Program-made: the position numbers and the translations under genes
Part shown: positions 33,461 to 41,756 of the stretch, one piece after another
How positions within the stretch are numbered: the stretch's first letter is position 1
Layout: each line of letters opens with the position of its first letter
DNA from: Turicibacter faecis
GTDB lineage: Bacteria; Bacillota_I; Bacilli_A; MOL361; Turicibacteraceae
Assembly: GCF_037076425.1 (NCBI RefSeq)
Contig: NZ_AP028127.1
Location: 1,804,501 to 1,868,500, forward strand
Reading direction: 5' to 3'
Length of the DNA stretch: 64,000 nucleotides
Notes under the pieces: generated by a model
The model's database searches: none
The model's input: only the letters and a program-made list of their open reading frames with translations
What the model was told of the DNA's origin: nothing

Positions 33461-34345
33461 ATGAGAAAACCAGTTCGAAAAGCCGTTATTCCAGCTGCAG
33501 GATTTGGAACACGCTTTTTACCTGCAACAAAATCACAACCAAAAGAAATGTTACCTATCGTTGATAAACCAACGATTCAGTATATTATTGAAGAAGCGAT
33601 TGCTTCTGGTATTGAAGAAATTTTAATTGTTACAAGTTCAACGAAACGTTCAATTGAAGATCACTTCGATAAATCATACGAACTTGAAGATACATTAGCG
33701 AAAAAAGGAAAAACTGAAATGCTTGAAATGGTACAAAACATTTCAAACATGGCTCAAATTCACTATATTCGCCAAAAAGAGGCTAAAGGATTAGGACATG
33801 CCATTTTATGTGCCAAAACATTCATTGGTAATGAACCATTCGCGGTCTTACTTGGAGATGATATTGTCGTTAACGATGAAAATCCAGCAACGCTTCAATT
33901 AATTAAAGCGTACGAAAAAAATGGATGCTCAATCATGGGTGTTCAAACTGTTGCTGATGAAGATGTTTCTAAATACGGAATCATGAAACCTTCAAAATCA
34001 CACCAAGCAGACGGACGTTTAGTTAAACTTTCTGGAATGGTTGAAAAACCAAAACAAGAAGAAGCCCCATCAAATTTAGCCGTTATGGGACGTTACGTCT
34101 TAACACCAGAAATTTTTGAAATGTTAGAAACGCAAGAAGCTGGGGCTGGAGGAGAAATCCAGTTAACAGATGCGATCGACCGTTTAATGGATCGTCAAGC
34201 CGTTTATGCCTATGACTTCGAAGGACAACGCTATGATGTTGGAGATAAATTCGGATTTATTAAAGCAACAATCGACTTCTCATTAAATCGTAAAGATTTA
34301 CGTGATCAAGTTCAAGCTTACTTAAAAGAGTTAAACGAAGCGTAA
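33461..34345 (+). CDS. galU: UTP--glucose-1-phosphate uridylyltransferase
   Basis: GalU makes UDP-glucose from UTP and glucose 1-phosphate, the donor for teichoic acid glycosylation, glycolipids and many glucan synthases. The 294-residue protein has the nucleotidyltransferase signature [19 protein letters not shown] (11-29), [13 protein letters not shown], the metal region LLGDDIV near 129, GMVEKPK and [10 protein letters not shown]. Length and order are typical. ATG follows AAGGAG by 10 nt, downstream of a good promoter. Codon use is highly biased (many GAA, AAA, TTA), as for a well-expressed gene. It lies between a c-di-GMP enzyme and surface protein genes. Confidence 0.96.
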   Translation: MRKPVRKAVIPAAGFGTRFLPATKSQPKEMLPIVDKPTIQYIIEEAIASGIEEILIVTSSTKRSIEDHFDKSYELEDTLAKKGKTEMLEMVQNISNMAQIHYIRQKEAKGLGHAILCAKTFIGNEPFAVLLGDDIVVNDENPATLQLIKAYEKNGCSIMGVQTVADEDVSKYGIMKPSKSHQADGRLVKLSGMVEKPKQEEAPSNLAVMGRYVLTPEIFEMLETQEAGAGGEIQLTDAIDRLMDRQAVYAYDFEGQRYDVGDKFGFIKATIDFSLNRKDLRDQVQAYLKELNEA

Positions 34346-34350
34346 TCAAT

Positions 34351-34398
34351 AAAAAAGAACGTCAATCATTAAATGCTAATGATTGGCGTTCTTTTTTT
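34351..34398. terminator. bidirectional terminator after galU
   Basis: AAAAAAGAACGTCAATCATT pairs with AATGATTGGCGTTCTTTTTT with one G-T pair. It also serves the convergent 134-aa gene. Confidence 0.9.
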
Positions 34399-34413
34399 AT
34401 ACCGTCATCCTTG

Positions 34414-34818
34414 TTAACAGATATGAGAAGGATATTCCCCTCCATCCTCTAAGTACTCACACGTTAGCTCCACATGGGCCGGGGAAATTTTATCAAACGT
34501 GATGCTATCAATGGGGAAAAATTCAGTATCCGTCGATGAAATAATAAACCCTCGCTCCACCTCAATCTCATTCCCCAGATGATGAGAAAATGGAATACAT
34601 CCGCCAACCTTAACGGGGAGATTGATCGGATGTTGTCCTATTTGAACAGGGAGTACCTCATCAGGCGTGAGAGCGAATGACGAGTTTTTTTCAAAAAGGA
34701 GTTTAATCATCCACTCCCCTTTTCCGATGCGCTCAGCTCCTAAAAAATAGATTTTTTCCTGATCGTCCTCCGATTTCAAAAAGGAATTACCGATAAAACA
34801 CTCCACTTGCCGTTCCAT
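34414..34818 (-). CDS. hypothetical protein, 134 aa
   Basis: A small soluble, acidic, beta-rich protein with two Cys near the ends (ECFIGNSF and the C-terminal SHIC). There is no signal peptide. I do not recognise a family; the pattern of strands with short turns suggests a single beta-barrel or PilZ-like fold, but no PilZ RxxxR motif is seen. The start is ATG 34818, with AAAGGAGG 8 nt upstream; the earlier GTG lies inside the ribosome-binding site. It is monocistronic. Confidence 0.65.
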   Translation of the reverse strand: MERQVECFIGNSFLKSEDDQEKIYFLGAERIGKGEWMIKLLFEKNSSFALTPDEVLPVQIGQHPINLPVKVGGCIPFSHHLGNEIEVERGFIISSTDTEFFPIDSITFDKISPAHVELTCEYLEDGGEYPSHIC

Positions 34819-34939
34819 CTGCGTCACCTCCTTTATTCCATGCTATATTCATTATAGAATATTTTGTAAAAAATAATCTTTATCCCAATAACTCATAAAA
34901 TTTTATAATTTAATATAATTTTACTGAATAAAAATCGTC

Positions 34940-35044
34940 CTTTTAACCATCATATAAAGGTAAGTAATAAACTTACTCCCCCTAAAAACTTCATATTATT
35001 CTCTCCCTAAGTGGTAGCCTTCCCCCCTGGCTGCCACTTTTTTA
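34940..35044 (+). ncRNA. candidate C-rich small RNA with orphan terminator
   Basis: An intrinsic terminator on the plus strand (AGTGGTAGCC pairs with GGCTGCCACT, then TTTTTT, ending at 35043) has no plus-strand gene before it. Upstream lies a hairpin GTAAGT/ACTTAC (34970-34986) followed by unpaired ACTCCCCCT and TCTCCCT, and the terminator loop itself is TTCCCCCC. TATAAT-like -10 elements occur at 34904-34909 and 34914-34919, without a clear -35. No ORF is present. The layout resembles Firmicutes sRNAs that use C-rich single-stranded motifs to cover Shine-Dalgarno sequences. The remainder of 34819-35143 shows nothing else except the next terminator. Confidence 0.45.
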
Positions 35045-35053
35045 TGCATCAAC

Positions 35054-35102
35054 GAAAAAAGGCTAACCCATCCCCTACTAAGAAGGGACAAGTTAGCCTT
35101 TA
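35054..35102 (-). terminator. terminator of the PHP surface protein gene
   Basis: AAAGGCTAACTTGTCCC pairs with GGGATGGGTTAGCCTTT, with TTTTTT after it on the minus strand. Confidence 0.87.
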
Positions 35103-35143
35103 CTTCACTCATGATCTAATTTCTTAAACAATTTTTAACTTCA

Positions 35144-38100
35144 TTATTTTTTCATGAAACGCTGTTTTCTCATGAAGATGAATCCTAACCCGATAAGTGT
35201 TAAGCCCACGAATAAATATCCCATTAATGCTTGTCCTGTCACAGGTCGTGATCCTTCTGGTTGTTCCGGTTGCTCAGATGTTCCCGAATTTTCCGGTTTT
35301 TCTGGTTGCTCAGGTGTTCCTGGGTTTTCTGGTTGTTCCGGTTGCTCAGGTGTTCCTGGCTGATCCGGTTGTTCTGGCTCTTCAGGTGTTCCCGGTTGAT
35401 CTGGTTGTTCTGGCTCTTCAGGTGTTCCCGGTTGATCTGGTGTGTCGCCAGCAACGACGACCACTTCATCTGTATTACGAACGCGAATTCGTTTACCTTC
35501 CGCATCTTCGGCAGCTAATCCGATGGCTGAAATCGTTTCACCAACGTTGATACGCTCAACCCATTTTCCAACAGCCTCTTGTGATTCTCCACCACCGATG
35601 TACCCTTGGATATGAACACGAGCATCTCCTGAACCATCATTGACGATGATTTTTCCTGACGCCGCGTCAATCGATTGAACCGTTCCTTGCACGCGAACTA
35701 ACAATCCTTCATATTTTTCTAACATACTATCCGCCGTTGATAAGTTCGTTGGATCCACTAATTGAATGGATTGATCAATAATTTCAACATCTGTTAACTC
35801 TTGAACCTCACCTAACTGTGTATCCCCTTCGTATGAACCAACAATTCCGGTAATACGAACTTTTTGTCCAAGTTTTAACTTTGTATTTGCGATTGGGTGA
35901 ATTGTAATTCCACCTGTTTCATCTTGCACATAAACAACATCAAAGAATGTATTTAACGGGTTCGTATTTCCTGCCGTAATAATTCCTTCAATCGTATGCG
36001 TTTCACCCGCTAAATCCGGTTGATTATCTCCATCAACATCCGTATGAAGCGTCGCAATTGGAGTAATTTCCGCCTCTTTCGCTGGCGCCACCTCATTAAT
36101 AATATTTGTCATAATCGTACGGTTTGAATAATCACGCGTTGGATCCATTTCGAAGTCTGAGAAGAAAGTCACCCCAGAAGCAACAATTTTTGCTCCGTTC
36201 TCTAACGTCTCAACCGCTAAAGCAATAACCTCTCCCTCTTTTAACGCTTCAAAATCACCCTGCTTATCAGCATCCGAGTTCTTCGTTGTTTCATGGCCGC
36301 GAACAACTAAATCAACCGTTGCTGACGCATCTTTAACTAAAACCGAGTTTCCACTATAGAAACTAAACTTATAATCTTGGTTATTGGCATTTCCTTGCTC
36401 AATTTTTCCAAAATCAATGCCCTTCGTATAAGGACTTTCCTCATTATAATCATCAAAGTATAATCGATAATTTTGGTTACTATATTCCTTCTCGTCAATA
36501 ACTTGGTCATCGTTAAATCGTAACGCTGAACCAATCGCTTCTAACACCTTATTACCTTGAGCAGCATTTCCGTACTCGCCTTCTTTATCACCGTAATCGG
36601 CTTTTGACGTAATAATAAGATGTCCGCCTGCTTCAATATAAGCCTTAATCGCTAAGACTTCATCATCGGTATAATAAAAATTATTCGATGGGTCAGTCAA
36701 GATTAAGACATCCATTCCCGCTAAGACGTCTGTTGTAATCGGCTTGTCATTCACATGAACAATTCCACCTTCTTGTGCCACAAGTTCCGTTACATACTTC
36801 ATATTATTTGGATATTTCGCATCAGCAACATAAGCATTCTCGTGACTACCATCAATTAAAACATGACTAACTTCACTTGAATCAAACGCTTTGACTTCAA
36901 GGCGTTCCGTATACTCACGTGTCGCCCCATTAACCGTTAACGTAATCTTAGCCTCAATTACATTTTTACCTTTTTTCGTGATTGGGAAGCTTGCACTTAA
37001 CGTCTTCGTATCTGATGGCTCAATCGTTGCTATGGCATCGCTACCGGCTGGTTTTTCTTCACCATTTACATAATATTCAACTGAAACATTCGTCACTGGT
37101 GTTGATTCATTGTTATAAACCACCGTATCGACTTTAACTTCGTCACCCACTAATACTTTTGAAGAACTTGCTGTTACTTTTGAAATTCCAACATTTTCTT
37201 TTTCACCAATCCAAACCGGTGCCGTCACCGCAATATCTAAGTCATTTTGCGTCACTTTTACATAGTAATACGTCGATGAAGCATCTGGTGTAAATGATAA
37301 TGTCCATTCTTTTTCTGTTTGGTCAACGTCTGTAATCTCGTGTGCCACACGTCCACCATCTGTAATTAATTGGATTTTATCAATCGTATCTTTCGCATCT
37401 GGATCTTTAACTTTAACATAAACTTCTGCTGAGTCTTGTTCAGATAGAATCGATCCCATTGTTGCTCCGTTTAACTCATAAGAAATTTCTAAGTTCTCAT
37501 CTTCTGTTGAGTAAACACGACGCTCGCGAATCGCTTCATATAAATCATCGCGTGTTAACGCTTCTGCCTCAATAACTGTACGCGCCGTATTGGCATTCCC
37601 CCATAACCCTTTATGATTATCTTGGTTATTCGTTGGAGCCACATGCCATCCTTTATCTAATGCACGTGTATAATATTCATAAGATGGGAAGTGCGCACTA
37701 CTTCGAATCGGTCCATCCCCGTTACCAACTTCGATTAACGTGATTAATTGATCAATGTCTTCATCATAGAATCCGAAGTCTGCAAAATCACCGAATGTTG
37801 TTCCTGGGTGGTTAAACTGTGAAACCGATTGCGGTTGTGTTTTTAACGTTGAATAGTAGTTACGTAAATTCATCGCTGAATTCGTACGCGTTTCAAACCC
37901 TGCCGTATTGAACGTATTCATGTGTCCATATTTACCTGTTCCGGCTGACCATGTCATCTCGTACGCATAAATCGCAGTAAAAGCTCCATCTTCGTTATAC
38001 TTATCCGCTGCATTTAATCCCGTTTGCCATTTTTCACTCATCGATCCATCCGCAATGTTCGCTTGCGTATCATTATCAAATGAGTTTGAATGATCTGTTA

Positions 38101-40177
38101 CGGCCAAGAAATCAACACCGGCAACTTCACGTGCATGCGTATACGCATCATCAATCGTTCCAGCACCGTCTGATAAATTCGTATGTGAGTGTAACTGTCC
38201 AAAGAATAATTGGCGCTCAACATCTGATACTTTAAACGACCATTCTTTAACTAACTCATTACCTGCTAGATCGGCTAACGTTAATTGAACGGTGTGCGTT
38301 CCATTCTCTAACGCTTGCTCCACTTGATAAACAACTTCCGTTTCAGAAACCGTCGCCGCTTTCGTGACATCCTCACCGTTAACGATTAACTGAACAGAAT
38401 CCACGTCCACACCTGAACGATCGCTATATTTAGCTGAAATTTTAGGTGTTTTATTTTTTCCTACATTCGCCTGATCGGCAGGTGAGATTGAGGTAATCGT
38501 TGGTTTCGTATAATCCTCTGCAGAAATTGAAATCGTCATTAAATCTGTCGTCGCTTCATTTCCTTCAACATCTGTTGCTTGAATATAATACTCGATTCCT
38601 TGGGCTGATAATTCCTGTGTTCCAATAATCCCTTGGTAAACGCCATTTGTTAATCCCATCGGAATCGTTTTAAATTCAGTTTCACCTACGACACGATAAT
38701 ATAACGTCACTTTGCCAACTTTACGATTATCTGTCACGTTGGCTTTAATGATCACTTCTTCATCTAAATTTCCTGACGTCACTTCGTCAATCATTTCAAT
38801 GACAGGAGCAATCGTATCCGCTTCTTTTTCACCCAGTTCTTGAGCGAATAAACGCATATCATCGAATGCAATATTCATTTTCCCTTTTTCTTCAACAAAA
38901 ATGCGAAGACGTGTCGCATCTTCAGGAATACGCACTCCAAATGATTCAAACTTACTACTAAATGAGTTAAACATCGCTAAGTTTTTCCACTCATCTTTAA
39001 AGTTTGATTGATATTGAACACGTAATACCGTTGTTCCACTTGCTTGTGAAGCGTTCCCTTTAGCGGCGAACTTTAATAATCCATTCCCGATTAAACGGAA
39101 TTCACTCGTTTCAACGAATTGTCCTTGTTTTGTTAACTTTAATGCTGGACCGGCTTCATTTCCACCTGAGTATTTATCATCGGCTGATAAATTCGTTTGC
39201 CATCCTTCTTGTAACGTCGGGAACTCTTTGAATCCCTCTTCAAAAACCGTAATTGGATAATCCGTCGCTGTCGTGACCTCTAAACGTTTTTGACCGACAT
39301 ATTTCTTATCATTGATGATCGCCACGGCTCCAATTTGGGTAATTCCTTCTTTTAACGCTTGAATTTTCCCTGAGTCATCAATCGTTAAAACATCTGGATT
39401 GGTTGACTCATATTTAACATCTGAGACGATGTCTCCTTCTTTTGTAGTCGTTTGGACGGTTGAAGTCATTCCTACTTCAAGACTTGATGCCCCTGATACG
39501 ACAAGCTCTCCATACGCATCAACCTCAGGTTTTTGCGTCTCATCGTTCGCCGGTGGTTTTACCCCTTGATCCGGTTCTCCTTGTTCAGGTTTATCTGTTT
39601 CTGGTGCATCCGGTAATTGATCGCCACCTTCAACAATGCTTCCAACCCCCGTTAATTTAACACCATCTAACGCAACATTAAAAGCACCACGCTTTTCTAA
39701 CACAATTTGTAATTGCGTCGCTTCTTTTGGAACAAGAACTTCTGTTTGAACAAAGCTTGTCTCAAATGACGTTAATGTGTGTAGCTCTTGCCACTCACCG
39801 TTGATCGCTGCTTTAACTTTTAAAACAGAATCTCCTTCTCCTGTTGCTGAATACCCTTTTGTTGAAAATGATAATGTTGCCTCTTCTTTCAACCCAAAGA
39901 CTGGCGTTTTTAAATAATATCCATCTTTATTTAACTTCAATGATTTAGATGAAGTGACACCACCCGAATAAGGTTTTTTATCCGCTTTGGCCTCCCATCC
40001 TTCTGCTAATGTTGGATATTGACTAAAATCAACACTTAAAAATTCCGTTTGTTGTTGATTTTCTGCTTCTTGCACCACTTGTGCATAAGCTTTTGGACTT
40101 GGAACAACAAATCCTGAAGCAAGCACGCTAAAGGCTAAGGTTCCGTTTAATAATTTCTTTAAAACTATACTCCTCAT
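35144..40177 (-). CDS. wall-anchored PHP/CehA-family metallophosphoesterase, multidomain surface protein
   Basis: A 1677-residue exported protein. After the signal peptide (to about 33) come two related beta domains (about 45-175 and 315-450; compare EGWEAKADKKPYSGG and EGWQTNLSADDKYSGG) with a BIG2-like domain between them, then Ig-like repeats. A PHP metallohydrolase follows (about 655-950) with QLHSHTNLSDGAGTIDDAY, AVTDHSN, QFNHPGTTFGD and NNQDNHKG. CARDB-like and GATase-like domains, then an OB-fold section like that of YhcR nucleases (about 1365-1560), lead to a Pro-rich linker, the sorting signal RPVTG, a hydrophobic segment and a KQRFMKK tail. It may hydrolyse phosphoesters or nucleic acids outside the cell. 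ATG 40177 follows GGAGGG. Confidence 0.85.
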   Translation of the reverse strand: MRSIVLKKLLNGTLAFSVLASGFVVPSPKAYAQVVQEAENQQQTEFLSVDFSQYPTLAEGWEAKADKKPYSGGVTSSKSLKLNKDGYYLKTPVFGLKEEATLSFSTKGYSATGEGDSVLKVKAAINGEWQELHTLTSFETSFVQTEVLVPKEATQLQIVLEKRGAFNVALDGVKLTGVGSIVEGGDQLPDAPETDKPEQGEPDQGVKPPANDETQKPEVDAYGELVVSGASSLEVGMTSTVQTTTKEGDIVSDVKYESTNPDVLTIDDSGKIQALKEGITQIGAVAIINDKKYVGQKRLEVTTATDYPITVFEEGFKEFPTLQEGWQTNLSADDKYSGGNEAGPALKLTKQGQFVETSEFRLIGNGLLKFAAKGNASQASGTTVLRVQYQSNFKDEWKNLAMFNSFSSKFESFGVRIPEDATRLRIFVEEKGKMNIAFDDMRLFAQELGEKEADTIAPVIEMIDEVTSGNLDEEVIIKANVTDNRKVGKVTLYYRVVGETEFKTIPMGLTNGVYQGIIGTQELSAQGIEYYIQATDVEGNEATTDLMTISISAEDYTKPTITSISPADQANVGKNKTPKISAKYSDRSGVDVDSVQLIVNGEDVTKAATVSETEVVYQVEQALENGTHTVQLTLADLAGNELVKEWSFKVSDVERQLFFGQLHSHTNLSDGAGTIDDAYTHAREVAGVDFLAVTDHSNSFDNDTQANIADGSMSEKWQTGLNAADKYNEDGAFTAIYAYEMTWSAGTGKYGHMNTFNTAGFETRTNSAMNLRNYYSTLKTQPQSVSQFNHPGTTFGDFADFGFYDEDIDQLITLIEVGNGDGPIRSSAHFPSYEYYTRALDKGWHVAPTNNQDNHKGLWGNANTARTVIEAEALTRDDLYEAIRERRVYSTEDENLEISYELNGATMGSILSEQDSAEVYVKVKDPDAKDTIDKIQLITDGGRVAHEITDVDQTEKEWTLSFTPDASSTYYYVKVTQNDLDIAVTAPVWIGEKENVGISKVTASSSKVLVGDEVKVDTVVYNNESTPVTNVSVEYYVNGEEKPAGSDAIATIEPSDTKTLSASFPITKKGKNVIEAKITLTVNGATREYTERLEVKAFDSSEVSHVLIDGSHENAYVADAKYPNNMKYVTELVAQEGGIVHVNDKPITTDVLAGMDVLILTDPSNNFYYTDDEVLAIKAYIEAGGHLIITSKADYGDKEGEYGNAAQGNKVLEAIGSALRFNDDQVIDEKEYSNQNYRLYFDDYNEESPYTKGIDFGKIEQGNANNQDYKFSFYSGNSVLVKDASATVDLVVRGHETTKNSDADKQGDFEALKEGEVIALAVETLENGAKIVASGVTFFSDFEMDPTRDYSNRTIMTNIINEVAPAKEAEITPIATLHTDVDGDNQPDLAGETHTIEGIITAGNTNPLNTFFDVVYVQDETGGITIHPIANTKLKLGQKVRITGIVGSYEGDTQLGEVQELTDVEIIDQSIQLVDPTNLSTADSMLEKYEGLLVRVQGTVQSIDAASGKIIVNDGSGDARVHIQGYIGGGESQEAVGKWVERINVGETISAIGLAAEDAEGKRIRVRNTDEVVVVAGDTPDQPGTPEEPEQPDQPGTPEEPEQPDQPGTPEQPEQPENPGTPEQPEKPENSGTSEQPEQPEGSRPVTGQALMGYLFVGLTLIGLGFIFMRKQRFMKK
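35244..35440 (-). repeat. proline-rich 12-codon repeats, wall-spanning linker
   Basis: Units of the type PGTPEEPEQPDQ recur about five times just before the sorting signal, with drift to PGTPEQPEQPEN. Such linkers span the peptidoglycan. Confidence 0.85.
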
Positions 40178-40288
40178 AATACCCTCCAAGTCTAAATTCT
40201 AGTTGCAATCTATTTTGGCCTTTTTCTTACAACTCGTCCGGATTATACCATAAAATTGTGTCCTTTTAACATTATTTCGGTAAAAATG

Positions 40289-40317
40289 TAAAAAAAAGAC
40301 GGAAAATTCCATCTTTT
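40289..40317 (-). terminator. terminator of the YibE/F gene
   Basis: AAAAGATGGAA pairs with TTCCGTCTTTT with one mismatch, followed by T on the minus strand. Confidence 0.75.
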
Positions 40318-40320
40318 GTC

Positions 40321-41460
40321 TTATTTTTGTTTCATACAGAAGAAGGCTGCCACTAAAACCGTGACTGGTACTGTAATGACAATTCCAATACTCCCGGCAA
40401 TCCCTTGAATTAACTCCGTTCCAAGGACATCTAAATTAATGAGTTGTAATGGACTAATCGTTGCCGCATAAATCAAAATAACCGTCGATAATGAGCCACC
40501 CGCTAGTGCTAAAATTAACGTATTCGTCATCGTTCCAATCATATCTGTTCCGACATTCATTCCACTGCGGATCAATTCTTTAGACGATAACTTCTCATTC
40601 ACACTCGAAAGCTCAAACATTGCCGACGCAATCGACATCGCCACGTCCATGACCGCCCCAAGGGACGCTACTAAAATTCCCGCAAGCAAGAGTCCCTTCA
40701 CTTGTAAGTGACTCGTTTCTGAGACATAAAGCAACGCCTCCGTATCTTGCATCGTCCCCCCTGATAAATGGGCGAGCTCACTAAAGACATACGCCACTAA
40801 CGCTGCAATTAAGACCCCGGCCAATGTTCCAATCATCGCTGTGATTGATTTCTTATTAAGTCCCGCTACTAACCAAAGCGTCACAAACGTACTTAAGAAG
40901 ACAATGAGAATCGCCGCTAACACCGGATTCATTCCTGATAATAAAAGAGGCAACATTAAATAAATGACACACACGCCGGTAAAAAATAACGACACTAATG
41001 ATTTAATCCCTTTTAACTTTCCAATCCAGGCCACTAACGCACAAAAAATAAGCGCGAGCAGGCCTAAAACCGAATGGCGTTGATAACTGCTCACCGTTAA
41101 ATCTAAAATCTCGCCCTCATGAATATACGTTCCCACAATAATATCCGTGTTCTTTTGAACAATCGTATTATACAAACGACTAATATGATTTTTAAACGTA
41201 TGGACCTCTCCTTTATAAGGGCCATCCGTCAACTTCACTTGAATCTCTTGAACCCCGACCGTAAACTCTTTCGTGTAATTATCTGGTCCTAAATCCTCAT
41301 TCACCACATCAAGGACGGTCGCAGAATAATACTGCACATCACGATTTAACCGATTCGGTAAATATCCTCCCTCAAAAATTAAACCTGAGACCCAGACCAT
41401 TACTGCACACACGACCAATACAACTGCAATCGGCCACCACTCTCTCAAATACCGCTTCAT
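40321..41460 (-). CDS. YibE/F family permease-like protein
   Basis: A 379-residue membrane protein with one N-terminal helix, an extracellular beta domain (about 40-130; GVQEIQVKLTDGPYKGEV) and about seven further helices. The block GAVMDVAMSIASAMFEL (about 268-284) followed by SGMNVGTDMIGTMTNTLILA is the signature of the YibE/F family. No transport substrate is known. ATG follows AGGAGGAG. It has its own terminator and stands between the two giant surface protein genes. Confidence 0.88.
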   Translation of the reverse strand: MKRYLREWWPIAVVLVVCAVMVWVSGLIFEGGYLPNRLNRDVQYYSATVLDVVNEDLGPDNYTKEFTVGVQEIQVKLTDGPYKGEVHTFKNHISRLYNTIVQKNTDIIVGTYIHEGEILDLTVSSYQRHSVLGLLALIFCALVAWIGKLKGIKSLVSLFFTGVCVIYLMLPLLLSGMNPVLAAILIVFLSTFVTLWLVAGLNKKSITAMIGTLAGVLIAALVAYVFSELAHLSGGTMQDTEALLYVSETSHLQVKGLLLAGILVASLGAVMDVAMSIASAMFELSSVNEKLSSKELIRSGMNVGTDMIGTMTNTLILALAGGSLSTVILIYAATISPLQLINLDVLGTELIQGIAGSIGIVITVPVTVLVAAFFCMKQK

Positions 41461-41510
41461 AAAAACTGCTCCTCCTAGTTCCTAAATTCCTGTTGTCCTC
41501 TAACATCCTA

Positions 41511-41551
41511 AAAAAAGGAATGTTGCCCTTTAAGTATACAACATTCCTTTA
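41511..41551 (-). terminator. terminator of the transglutaminase-like surface protein gene
   Basis: AAAGGAATGTTG pairs with CAACATTCCTTT, and a run of T follows on the minus strand. It lies about 200 nt beyond the stop codon; the DNA between (41552-41756) shows nothing else. Confidence 0.8.
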
Positions 41552-41756
41552 ATAAACAAAATACGACATTTAATTTAATTTCAAGCACTTACTTTAGAAA
41601 ACTGCTTCAAAATATTAATACTTTTCGATCATCTGCTAGTCCAGAGACCCCGCATCTAGATATTTAATGGGAAGGCTCCAAACTCGTTTTAAAATTTCAC
41701 TGGATAGAAAATGAATTCCATTTTTTAATCCTCATGAGATTAGTTAAGAAAGGGAC

